From NCBI GenBank assembly GCA_965641885.1, contig OZ282574.1, positions 1,302,001 to 1,366,000 on the forward strand: a stretch of 64,000 nucleotides of DNA. Reading direction: 5' to 3'. The position numbers and the translations under genes were made by a program. Below are positions 20,545 to 27,775 of the stretch, in pieces. Below the pieces are notes generated by a model that was not told the DNA's origin, did not search any database, and saw only the letters and a list, made by a program, of their open reading frames with translations. Each line of letters starts with the position of its first letter. Position 1 is the first letter of the stretch. This stretch comes from Pseudophaeobacter sp965641885. GTDB taxonomy: Bacteria; Pseudomonadota; Alphaproteobacteria; Rhodobacterales; Rhodobacteraceae.

Positions 20545-20991
20545 TTACTGCGCCCTTTGGCTGAGGTCTTCGTCGCTGACATCCTCTTGCGGCGCGGCAT
20601 TGCGCTCTTGCATAAAGTCGTCAAACTCGGCCTTGTCCTTGGCATCGCGCAGCCGCTGCAGGAATGTTTCAAAATCATTCTGCTCTTGCTCCAGTCGACG
20701 CAGAGTGTCCTCTTTGTAGGCGTCAAATGCTGAATTCCCAGAGGGTTTCATCGCCGACATCCCATGTTTAGCCCAGGGCGTGCGATTTTGGCTGCGGCAG
20801 GATTTGTTGAACATACGTTTGCTCCAGATCATATAAAACAGAAGGGCGAGGCCGATGGGCCAGAAAAAGACAAAGCCCAAGACCATTGCTGCGATCCAAG
20901 CACCTTTACCTTTTTGGTCCAGCCAGGCTTCACTGCGTGAGAACCAACCCTGCTGGCTATGGGGTGAGGTCGGGGAGGTCATAGCTGTCAT
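20545..20991 (-). CDS. DUF2852 family protein
   Basis: A 148-aa protein with one or two membrane segments (AWIAAMVLGFVFFWPIGLALLFYMIWSKRM) and a long charged, probably coiled C-terminus (AYKEDTLRRLEQEQNDFETFLQRLRDAKDKAEFDDFM). This is the layout of DUF2852 proteins of Rhodobacterales. The ATG at 20991 has GGAG close upstream; the open frame extends further into the repeat at 21.13-21.24 kb, which is not coding. Function unknown. Confidence 0.82.
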   Translation of the reverse strand: MTAMTSPTSPHSQQGWFSRSEAWLDQKGKGAWIAAMVLGFVFFWPIGLALLFYMIWSKRMFNKSCRSQNRTPWAKHGMSAMKPSGNSAFDAYKEDTLRRLEQEQNDFETFLQRLRDAKDKAEFDDFMQERNAAPQEDVSDEDLSQRAQ

Positions 20992-21127
20992 TTTCCGTCT
21001 CCAGGTTTTTGCGTCTTGCGACGTGATGTGTGGTTTGTGCGGGATGTAAATGCCGTTCACATTAACCCATATTGGAGTTGTTCCCCTGACCTTCAAGTCC
21101 TGATGTGAATCTTTTTTACATGCATGT

Positions 21128-21241
21128 ACCGGGACACTTCGCTGTAGCGGGACACTTCGCGTTGCAGTAAGTGTAGCGGGATGTAGCGGGACACTTCGCG
21201 CTGCAGTAAAAGACACTTCCCGTTGCAGCAAAATATTTGCC
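21128..21241. repeat. Dispersed repeat cluster, left copy
   Basis: Three or more tandem imperfect copies of a unit containing GCGGGACACTTCGCGYTGCA are followed by AAAGACACTTCCCGTTGCAG. The last 55 bases (21187-21241) match 63392-63446 at roughly 48 of 55 positions on the same strand. The two clusters mark the outer edges of the accessory region. Confidence 0.8.
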
Positions 21242-21261
21242 ATTTTTGGGGGCCAGCTCTT

Positions 21262-22110
21262 CTATCGAGCCCTTTCTCTTGCAATGAGATAGGAGACAAA
21301 AGAAGCGCACGCTCCCAACATAAATAATGCGTCTACCTCATCTACACGAGCGGTTTCCTCTAACAACGAGTGCCGAATGCCTTCTTCATCATTTGTGTAT
21401 CCATACAACCTGTTGAAACCTTCTTTCAGGCTACCGTGGATGTAATTTGACCTCTCAAGTGTCTTCAAAGCGGCACCTAGTGTCTTAGCTGAAGGGTCAA
21501 TTTTTCGCGCCATCGCCTCAACGGCATGGATACTTTCTCTAACGCTATCAGCCCAGTTTCCGTGGCGGATTTCTCCCCCTGCCGATATCAAATGAGCTTT
21601 TGCTGCGCGTGCTCCTACTGCTTCAACATCATTTAGCGCTTGTTTCACCGCTTCCGCCTGTTGCTCGGTCCCGAGGGCAATTATTTTTTTGTCGACAATT
21701 CGATAAGCGGAACGTGTCTCCACAAAAGCGTCTGAGAACTCTTGCACCAAGATGGAACTACAACTCACATGCCGAATGATGAACTCTATTAGGTCGTATA
21801 AAGTCCCTATTTTAGCTCCGTTCACAAACAGAGAAAATGTCTGGCTCAGATACTCAATACCGCCCGAAAGGCTTGATGGGCTGATGCCAAGCACCTTAAC
21901 GAAGGCGTCGTGAGACAGGACTCTAATACGCATATCGCTGACGCTGGGTATTCTTGCATTCCTATTTCTCGACAGCTCTCGATCCCAAGCATAGTTGAGA
22001 AGAAGCTTTTGTTGATCGGTTACAACACCGAGTTCCAACTGTGGAGGGATCTCGGAAAACCCATGCCTTTGAGAGAATGGGACATAACCTTCAACATCGT
22101 GACCGTGCAT
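21262..22110 (-). CDS. AbiJ-NTD4/HEPN abortive-infection-type protein
   Basis: A 282-aa protein resembling the AbiJ-NTD4 family of phage-defence proteins. The N-terminal part (residues about 10-140, PFSQRHGFSEIPPQLELGVVTDQQK) matches AbiJ N-terminal domain 4. The C-terminal part (about 150-280) is an AbiJ-type HEPN helical bundle (AVRESI-like NWADSVRESIHAVEAMARK, HGSLKEGFNRLYGYTNDEEGIRHSLLEE) with a candidate Rx4H ribonuclease motif, RSNYIH. A perfect AGGAGG lies 5 bases before the ATG. It is a lone gene about 2 kb outside the prophage end. A defence role is inferred from family; no immunity partner is seen. Confidence 0.8.
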   Translation of the reverse strand: MHGHDVEGYVPFSQRHGFSEIPPQLELGVVTDQQKLLLNYAWDRELSRNRNARIPSVSDMRIRVLSHDAFVKVLGISPSSLSGGIEYLSQTFSLFVNGAKIGTLYDLIEFIIRHVSCSSILVQEFSDAFVETRSAYRIVDKKIIALGTEQQAEAVKQALNDVEAVGARAAKAHLISAGGEIRHGNWADSVRESIHAVEAMARKIDPSAKTLGAALKTLERSNYIHGSLKEGFNRLYGYTNDEEGIRHSLLEETARVDEVDALFMLGACASFVSYLIARERAR

Positions 22111-22566
22111 GAATGCCTCCTAGATGCGTGAACTAATCGTGTGAAAACTCTAAGTGAAGCAAGCTTAGGTTGGAAGTGGCTTGCGCAATACCAAGTTCCC
22201 TCGCACCTCCTAGGAGGTTGTTTCCCATCCGGCGCTTTCCTGCGCATCGCCGTCGGACGTGCCTTGATCGGCGGCCGTCTCGGTCCAGCCCAAAGCGGCC
22301 GCACGGCCATTGGCGCAAATTTGCGTTTGCTGACCTTCGCCACACCGTGCATAAATCCACACAGTGCGGGTCTCAGTGTGCATTCGCTGTAGTTGCGCCA
22401 ATGGCCGCTTTCAAGAAATAGAGACCTGATTGGAGGGCAATTCTTACCGTTCAACAAACGGTCGCTTTTGGGAGCTGGCGCGTATTTTGCTAAGGCCTGA
22501 GTTTATTAATTCGCTGCCATTCACTAGGGTTAAAGTTAGGTTCAAGGGACAAGAGCAACGAGGCAC
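22111..22566. other. Gene-free gap with an inverted repeat
   Basis: No credible gene. A 15-bp inverted repeat, CGGCCATTGGCGCAA at 22304-22318 and its complement at 22393-22407, encloses 74 bases. The sequence resembles the decayed dispersed repeats found between roseobacter genes. It must also hold the promoter of the 22567 gene. Confidence 0.5.
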
Positions 22567-23490
22567 ATGAATTTTTCCAAAGCTTGGATGATACTATCGC
22601 TTGCGTGGGCAGCCACCTCGCTTCTTTTAGCTCCGATGATGGCGTATGCCCTCATCGATGATGCTTTCACTAATACGGCGTTTTTTTGGTGTTTGCTCGT
22701 CTCGGGCTCTTTGGTCCCGCTCGCACACGAGTTTATTCATCCTAAAAGACCGTATCGTAGAATGTTGCTGATCGGTGCATTTGGTTTGGCCGTTTTATTT
22801 GCATATGCTCTGACTGAAGGGGATAATAGAACAAGAGACTTGTTTTGGGTTCCACTAGCTTGGGCATGTGTTCTCATGGTCAGTGATTGGCTATTTGTCA
22901 AAGCGCAGCAGGCAGTCGCAGCCCCACCCCTACCGAATGGCGATGTGAAGGCACGATTACGCGGATACGCCGAAAATAATGCGGTCCGTACAATAGAGGG
23001 CTTTGACGCCAATGTAGCGGAGTTCAAAAATGTGTTCCTCGATGAGCTGTCTAAAGGTGGGGTAGATGTTCAACTCGGGTCGGTTTCGCTAACCGCTGCA
23101 ATTGACTTCCTTGCAACAAAGATCGCCATTGAGACAGCCCTTGCTGCCTTCTATATCGTGTTCCAGCGAGTGTATGACGACCCGAGGGAAAGTCAGGCGT
23201 ATTCACAATTGCGCCGACACGTGTCGAACAAAAGTAGTGAGATCATTTTACCTGATCAAGTGGAGCCTCAGCCGTATTTGACGGACCCGGAGTTCCAAAT
23301 AGTCTTGGATTCGGCCAATAATTCGGCGTATTTGGGCAAGAAAGATGAGTTGCGTCTTGCCGTTTCAATGGTCGGTTTTTTTGCAGGTGCTCAGTTGAAG
23401 CCGCCGATGTCGGACGACGAAGATCGTGAATTGCTGGGGCGGCTCATGAAACGCACGCTTCATAGAATGCGATTGTGTCTCGAGCAGTAA
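22567..23490 (+). CDS. Membrane protein of unknown function
   Basis: A 307-aa protein I do not recognise. Four hydrophobic helices occupy residues about 5-125 (MILSLAWAATSLLLAPMMAYAL, AFFWCLLVSGSLVPLA, MLLIGAFGLAVLFAYAL, LFWVPLAWACVLMVSDWLF); the remaining about 180 residues are soluble and helical. GC is lower than in the host genes. It lies between the AbiJ-like gene and the prophage, so a defence or mobile-island role is possible, but nothing in the sequence proves it. Confidence 0.65.
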   Translation: MNFSKAWMILSLAWAATSLLLAPMMAYALIDDAFTNTAFFWCLLVSGSLVPLAHEFIHPKRPYRRMLLIGAFGLAVLFAYALTEGDNRTRDLFWVPLAWACVLMVSDWLFVKAQQAVAAPPLPNGDVKARLRGYAENNAVRTIEGFDANVAEFKNVFLDELSKGGVDVQLGSVSLTAAIDFLATKIAIETALAAFYIVFQRVYDDPRESQAYSQLRRHVSNKSSEIILPDQVEPQPYLTDPEFQIVLDSANNSAYLGKKDELRLAVSMVGFFAGAQLKPPMSDDEDRELLGRLMKRTLHRMRLCLEQ

Positions 23491-23679
23491 CGTCCGAGTT
23501 GCGACCATTCGAGAGTATTTTGAAACGCTCGTTTTGGGCGCATGTGCAAACCACACAGATTGAGGCTGCTCAGGCTGTCCGTTCAGGTCGCAAAGAGCGC
23601 GGGCCGTGCGTTCCCGTAGGGGCTTTGGTTTGCGCATCACGGCATTCCTTTTCTGAGATTCCCAGTACGACATAGCGTC

Positions 23680-23790
23680 GGACGTTTTGGCCGCAAATGG
23701 AAGCGCGCAGGCAGCGGGGCCGGTTTCTCGGCCCCACAGAAGTCTCATCGCTGAGCGTCTACGGCTTCAAGATTGCGGCGACCACCACGG
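23680..23790. repeat. Diverged copy of the prophage right-end sequence
   Basis: This stretch in the 23,491-23,812 gap resembles 24070-24170. The shared core CGTCTACGGCTTCAAGAT (23756 and 24141) and the flanking GGCAGCG and CGGCCCC blocks keep order and spacing. On the minus strand the copy encodes AAILKP and a stop, matching the last residues of the formyltransferase gene. It is either a relic of a second related phage end or a host repeat that both share. Confidence 0.55.
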
Positions 23791-23812
23791 GTGTATTTAG
23801 CCTTTAAAAATT

Positions 23813-24028
23813 CTATGTGAGCCCAAAGAAAAGTACACCGCACATGTAGATCAGTATAGCCAGAGTTGGCCACCATGAACGGTGAAGCGGGTTCTTTTCA
23901 GTATACCAATAGTCTTTTGCAAATGAGCTGGATGGTGGCGAGCCAGAACGCCACTTTATGTAGACAAAAAGCGCGTAGGCTAAGAAAACATTGGGTGCTG
24001 CCCAGAAAACGGTCTCAACTACATCCAC
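23813..24028 (-). CDS. Small membrane protein
   Basis: A 71-aa protein with two predicted membrane helices (VFWAAPNVFLAYALFVYI near the N-terminus and WWPTLAILIYMCGVLFFGL at the C-terminus) joined by a polar loop. No family recognised. It lies between the two similar sequences at 23.7 and 24.1 kb, at or just outside the prophage right end, so it may be a passenger gene. No strong ribosome site. Confidence 0.5.
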   Translation of the reverse strand: MDVVETVFWAAPNVFLAYALFVYIKWRSGSPPSSSFAKDYWYTEKNPLHRSWWPTLAILIYMCGVLFFGLT

Positions 24029-24143
24029 AGCAATCCCCCCACGGCGTCAGACAAGCATTTCAGAATCAATCGTTCTTGCCCAATGGGAGCACACTGGCAG
24101 CGAGGCCATTCTTCGGCCCCGCTGAATTCTCATCGCCGGGCGT

Positions 24144-24704
24144 CTACGGCTTCAAGATCGCGGAGGCCGCGTCGTTAAGCATCGCGGCCCATAGCGGAGC
24201 CAGCGCCCGCTTCCACAGCTCAAGCGCCGTCTCCCCCGGCAGGATCTGGACGCGCTCCTGGAGCCGTCGCCCGCCAGCCACCACGACCGGGCCGCCATCA
24301 ACCTGCGGCGTGAGCCAATAGACGGTGCCCCCGGTGATGCGCTGGTCGTCTTCCAGACAGTCGCGGATTGCGTGGCGGCCTTTGTAGGCGGGCAGCAGGG
24401 ACGGGTGATAGCCAATCGCGCCAAGTCTGGACCATTCAATGAACCAATCCGGGACAATGCGGAATGAGTGCGCCGAGACGACCAGGTCGGGTTTCCACGG
24501 CAGATCAGCGGAGCGCAGGGGCATCCATTGCGCCTTGATCACATAGGGCATGCCGAGCGCTTTGGCGGCGTCGACCGGCTGGCAATCGTCAGGCTCTGCG
24601 ATCAGCGCGACCTCCATTTCTTTGGCGGCAAGGCGGCGTATCACCTCGGCTGCCAGCCAGGAGCGACCAATAACGGCGATGCGCGGGCGGGTTTTATTCG
24701 ACAT
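24144..24704 (-). CDS. Phage formyltransferase-fold protein
   Basis: A 186-aa protein of the formyltransferase fold (methionyl-tRNA formyltransferase, GART and sugar N-formyltransferase family), which moves a formyl group from N10-formyltetrahydrofolate to an amine. The core is recognisable: an N-terminal Rossmann strand (RIAVIGRSWLAAEVIRRL), HPSLLPAYKGRHAI and ITGGTVYWLTPQVDGGPVV with the catalytic-region His and Asp. The usual Asn two residues before that His is replaced (GYHPSLLP instead of NxHPSLLP). There is no C-terminal tRNA-binding domain, so it is not a housekeeping Fmt. Its start overlaps the ABC-GNAT gene by 11 bases, so the two are translationally linked. A role in DNA modification is inferred from position. 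Confidence 0.82.
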   Translation of the reverse strand: MSNKTRPRIAVIGRSWLAAEVIRRLAAKEMEVALIAEPDDCQPVDAAKALGMPYVIKAQWMPLRSADLPWKPDLVVSAHSFRIVPDWFIEWSRLGAIGYHPSLLPAYKGRHAIRDCLEDDQRITGGTVYWLTPQVDGGPVVVAGGRRLQERVQILPGETALELWKRALAPLWAAMLNDAASAILKP

Positions 24705-25767
24705 AGCGAAATCCTTGAACTGCTCTGAGGTGGCCGCCGAAGGTGCCCAAGATGCCCTTCTTGCTAACCCCCTTGCACCCCAGCGCGGCTGAGGTCTGGT
24801 GCCACATCGGCAGGCTGCGCAGGGCGGCAGCCAAACCGGGATGCGAGGTATGGAACAGCGTGGGCAGGGGCTTGTCGTAGCGGTTCACCCCGCGCCGCCA
24901 CAGCGCGCAAACCTCATTGAGGAACCGCAGGCCCAGACCCGCGCCCTGCCATTCGGGCATGATCACAAGGCGACAGGCGCGGGCCTCAACCAGACCAGGG
25001 CGCGGAGAAAAGCAAATATGCGCCACTGGTTCGCCATCGACAAAGCCGACGTAGTAGTCGGCGGCCACCATGCGGGGCAGCTTCAGGTAGTGATGCGGCT
25101 CAAACAGGGGCCAGTAGGAACCATCGGTCTTGTGAATTTCCATGCTGATCCGGGGCGCGCGTCGAAGACGCCTCCATTTGAACTCGGCCGAGCGGGTGTC
25201 GATCACCCAATCGGGGTTCAGCCATTGCACCACGTCATCATGGCAGGTGACGCCGACAAACTGGCCTGTGCTGCGCCGCCAGGCTTTGGCAAAGGCAGCC
25301 GCGCCGATCTGGGCGACGCGGCGGTCAATGGTTGAGGTGAACTCGTCCACCACGGCCAGATCCGGGCGCTCGCACAGCAGGCGGGCGAGATTGGCGCGGA
25401 ACTGTTCGCCATTGGACAGAAGGTGCCAGGGGCGCAGCCAGCTTGGGACCGAGCCAAGGCCGACACCGGCCAGGGCGGCGGTGACCTGGTCCATCTCAGA
25501 GTCGGGGGCGATGGCGTCAATGATGGCGTCCTTGCGGGGCCATTTGGGCGCGCGGTCCAGTTCACGTCCGAACAAGGCCCGCCCAAGCGAGGTTTTGCCC
25601 GAGCCAGACGGCCCGACGATCAAGCCGACCTGCCACGGCTGGGCGGCAAGATCCGCCTCAACAGTGAGGCGAAAGTCGGCGTCGCCTTCCACATTGAACA
25701 TGCTGGAGACGCGCGCTGCGCGGTAGGTTTCGGGGATGGGCGAGGCGTGGTGAATATCAATTTTCAT
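24694..25767 (-). CDS. ABC-ATPase fused to GNAT acetyltransferase (mom-position modification protein)
   Basis: A 357-aa soluble fusion. Residues 1-215 are an ABC ATPase with Walker A GPSGSGKT (52-59), signature LSNGEQ, Walker B LAVVDEF and H-loop TCHDD. Residues about 225-357 are a GNAT domain with acetyl-CoA motif VIMPEWQGAGLGLRFL and a preceding EPHHYLKLP block. This combination matches the family described as an ABC-type ATPase fused to a predicted acetyltransferase (COG2401). It occupies the position of mom in phage Mu, whose GNAT-like product hypermodifies adenine. Its ATG overlaps the stop of the 66-aa gene (ATGA). The exact base made is unknown. Confidence 0.85.
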   Translation of the reverse strand: MKIDIHHASPIPETYRAARVSSMFNVEGDADFRLTVEADLAAQPWQVGLIVGPSGSGKTSLGRALFGRELDRAPKWPRKDAIIDAIAPDSEMDQVTAALAGVGLGSVPSWLRPWHLLSNGEQFRANLARLLCERPDLAVVDEFTSTIDRRVAQIGAAAFAKAWRRSTGQFVGVTCHDDVVQWLNPDWVIDTRSAEFKWRRLRRAPRISMEIHKTDGSYWPLFEPHHYLKLPRMVAADYYVGFVDGEPVAHICFSPRPGLVEARACRLVIMPEWQGAGLGLRFLNEVCALWRRGVNRYDKPLPTLFHTSHPGLAAALRSLPMWHQTSAALGCKGVSKKGILGTFGGHLRAVQGFRYVE

Positions 25768-25964
25768 GTGTTCACCACCCGGCATTTGCGGCCCTGGGCC
25801 TTCATTTCTTCAAACAGGGCCTTTTGGGCGGGCTCGTCCTGGACCAGGACAATGACGCCGAACTGCTGTTTATAGCGGTTCCCTTTGGGGATCCCGTGGC
25901 TACCGGGCGCGAGTGGGGGAAGTGGTGTCTCTGTCGACTTGGGCACTTTGGCCCTCCGTTCCAT
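25764..25964 (-). CDS. Small protein between com and the ABC-GNAT gene
   Basis: A 66-aa protein whose C-terminal half is well structured (GNRYKQQFGVIVLVQDEPAQKALFEEMKAQGRKCRVVNT, a likely beta-alpha-beta unit) after a Pro-rich head. Its first 65 bases overlap the end of com in another frame, and its stop overlaps the ABC-GNAT start (ATGA), so all three should be translationally coupled. No family recognised. The start could be internal, since the first 25 residues look unstructured. Confidence 0.65.
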   Translation of the reverse strand: MERRAKVPKSTETPLPPLAPGSHGIPKGNRYKQQFGVIVLVQDEPAQKALFEEMKAQGRKCRVVNT

Positions 25965-26133
25965 CGCGCTCTTGGGAGATGTCCCGGCGCTCAGGTGAAG
26001 GGCTCTGTGGCCTCAAGGTATTGTGTGCCTTGCATCTTGGGCACTTTATGGCGAGCACGCCACATAATGCGGCAGGCTCAAGTTTAAATAGCAATCTGCG
26101 GTACTTACCGCAACGCTGGTCTTGCAGCTTCAA
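25900..26133 (-). CDS. com: Com-family translational regulator, one zinc ligand changed
   Basis: A 77-aa homologue of the phage Mu Com protein, which binds mom mRNA and opens its translation start. RCGKYRRLLFK and IKCPRCKAHNTL align with RCKNCNKLLFK and IRCPRCKRHI of Mu Com. Of the four zinc-binding cysteines C8, C31 and C34 are present, but the second is Tyr11. The start is TTG at 26133 with AGGTGA at good spacing. It begins the modification operon, whose next genes overlap it in series. A TGC-to-TAC change at codon 11 would explain the missing ligand. Confidence 0.82.
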   Translation of the reverse strand: MKLQDQRCGKYRRLLFKLEPAALCGVLAIKCPRCKAHNTLRPQSPSPERRDISQERDGTEGQSAQVDRDTTSPTRAR

Positions 26134-26225
26134 GTGGAATCACCTCATGAAGGCCGGGTCCTCGAGGACAGGGAGCGGCCATGAAGAAATTGCTGGTCGA
26201 TGGGGTTTAGTTTCAAAATTTGCCC

Positions 26226-26278
26226 CGTGTTAAAGGGTGTTACAGCACCCTTTAACCTCCCGTTTAAGGGAGGTGTTT
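26226..26278. terminator. Double hairpin after the tail operon
   Basis: TTAAAGGGTG pairs with CACCCTTTAA across loop TTACAG, and next to it CCTCCCGTTTAAGGGAGG forms a second hairpin. They lie just past the gene D stop and 95 bp before the com start, so they should end the tail transcript and insulate the modification operon. No long U run follows, so efficiency is uncertain. Confidence 0.7.
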
Positions 26279-26285
26279 CGCTGGT

Positions 26286-27266
26286 TTAGGTTTTGGCCTT
26301 CTCATTGTCGCGTTCCGCCTGGAAACTGGTTGTCAGGGTGCCGCCTAGGCGGTGCGTGACGCTGGTAATGAGCCATTCGCCCTCAAGCTCCGGTTTGATG
26401 CCTGTTAGATTGACCTTGGCCTCGGCCATCAGATCGCCCCAGAACCCGCCCAGGCGAATGTTGATTTTCCCGCTGGCACGGCCGCCGCGTTCAAGAGCGG
26501 CGTCTGCGGCGCGTTGGGCTTCGGCACGGTTTGGATAGCGGTGGCGCAGCTTCAATTTTGGGTCCTTGTCGCCTGCCTTGCAGGTCTGCACCGAGGCTGT
26601 GTCCAGGTCGGTCCACTCCACGATGACACAGCGATATTTACCGCGCCCGTTGATCTGCCAGCTCCCCGAGGCGATCTGCGATTTGTCGACGTCAAAGACG
26701 GGCAACTCAGCGCCATCAGCGCCTTTGTTCTCGCCGCGCTTGGCAAAGACCAGGGCACCGCCTGCGGGTTTGGCGACGGCATCCAGCCCTTTGGCAATGC
26801 GGGTCAGGAAGTTCAAATCGCTCTCTGTGGTCTGCGCCAGATAGGCAAAGGCCTGCGGTTTCAGGCTGTCACTGATGACGGGTTTCAGCCCGTGTTCCGA
26901 GGCGATTTTGCCGACGATGTCTTGGACAGTGACGGCGCGCCAGGAGCGGGATTTGCGGGCGCGAATGCCGCCCAGCATGTCGGCCGCCTTGGCTCCGATC
27001 GACAGGGTGTTGGGGTCGATTTCGCCGCTGAGTTCGTCCACCACGAATTCGCCCAACTCAACCAGGTCACCTACAAAGCCGAGGGAGATTTTCAGCTTCG
27101 CGCCGGTCTCGGGCAGGGCCACGGCATAGTCGCGGTCATCTATCTGGATGTCGGCGCGGTCGGATTTGCTGCCCGCCTCATCAACGATTGTCAGGCCAAT
27201 AAGCCGGTCGGCAAAATTGGCCGTGACGTCCGCGCCGTCTGCAATGATTTGAAAGGCAATTTTCAT
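26286..27266 (-). CDS. Phage late control D family protein (tail hub)
   Basis: P2 gpD-like tail protein (326 aa), the hub (gp27-like) under the contractile tail's central spike. The sequence shows the family's beta-rich N-terminus (TVDEAG-like LTIVDEAGSKSDRADIQIDD) and VNLTGIKPELEGEWLITSVTHRLGG near the end. In P2 the name late control is historical. It is the last gene of the tail operon, 3 bp after gene X. Confidence 0.88.
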   Translation of the reverse strand: MKIAFQIIADGADVTANFADRLIGLTIVDEAGSKSDRADIQIDDRDYAVALPETGAKLKISLGFVGDLVELGEFVVDELSGEIDPNTLSIGAKAADMLGGIRARKSRSWRAVTVQDIVGKIASEHGLKPVISDSLKPQAFAYLAQTTESDLNFLTRIAKGLDAVAKPAGGALVFAKRGENKGADGAELPVFDVDKSQIASGSWQINGRGKYRCVIVEWTDLDTASVQTCKAGDKDPKLKLRHRYPNRAEAQRAADAALERGGRASGKINIRLGGFWGDLMAEAKVNLTGIKPELEGEWLITSVTHRLGGTLTTSFQAERDNEKAKT

Positions 27267-27269
27267 GCA

Positions 27270-27473
27270 TCAACCCCAGAGCCGAACAGGCTTGCGCACG
27301 GGGGCAGGCGCTTGCTCGGGCAGGGTGATCACCAAGCCCTTTGGCAGGATGGGGCCCCGCGCGGCAAGGCCGGGATTTGCCTCATAGACGGCCTCTGTCA
27401 TGGCCTCATTGCCGTAATGCGCCTTGCAAATCTCATCGACCAAATCGCCTTCAGTAGTGCGTAGAGTAGTCAT
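27270..27473 (-). CDS. Phage tail protein X
   Basis: P2 gpX-like protein (67 aa) with a single LysM-like fold: EGDLVDEICKAHYGNEAMTEAVYEANPGLAARGPILPKGLVITLPE. It belongs to the tail/baseplate assembly. The ATG at 27473 is chosen by family length; the ribosome site is weak. Confidence 0.88.
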   Translation of the reverse strand: MTTLRTTEGDLVDEICKAHYGNEAMTEAVYEANPGLAARGPILPKGLVITLPEQAPAPVRKPVRLWG

Positions 27474-27543
27474 GGAAATTTTTTCCCTTTTAAGCTGCAA
27501 AATTAACTAAGCCGTAAGTTGCGTCGGGCAGGTTGGCTGCACG

Positions 27544-27769
27544 GGAGAAGGCATTCTCCTGTTTTCCTCAGCTTGTGTTTATGAGGCCGTCCTTGTTTTT
27601 AGGGCGGCCTCATTCATTTGCGCCTTCCTCCGGCCGAAATATGCTCGTTAACGAAGTAGAAAACGCTGAGAGATATTCTGAATCTGCGAGACGTGTATTG
27701 CCTCGCAAATTCAATGGTTGCAGTTTTGAGACCGTCCTTGTCGGTCCTAGGGCGGTCTCGCCTTTTTTT
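27544..27769 (+). other. Gap in the tail operon with four hairpins and a terminator-like end
   Basis: The gap between genes U and X (27474-27775) carries no gene. It holds four inverted repeats: GGAGAA/TTCTCC (27544-27559), ATGAGGCCG/CGGCCTCAT (27581-27613), an 11-bp stem at 27680-27690/27702-27712 with one mismatch, and GAGACCG/CGGTCTC (27728-27759) followed on the plus strand by seven T (27763-27769). The second and fourth share the loop start TCCTTGT and loop end AGGG. The T run points to a plus-strand transcript, antisense to the tail operon. No promoter could be assigned. Confidence 0.6.
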
Positions 27770-27775
27770 GCGCCA

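Noticed and set aside
21093..21310. Open frames through the dispersed repeat
   Set aside because: Their products only translate the tandem repeat in different frames.
24144..24704. Reading the formyltransferase as a housekeeping methionyl-tRNA formyltransferase
   Set aside because: It lacks the C-terminal tRNA-binding domain, differs at the catalytic Asn position and overlaps a phage gene.
25764..25964. Treating the 66-aa gene as the Com protein
   Set aside because: It has only one Cys and no CxxC; the frame just upstream, 25900-26133, carries the Com pattern.
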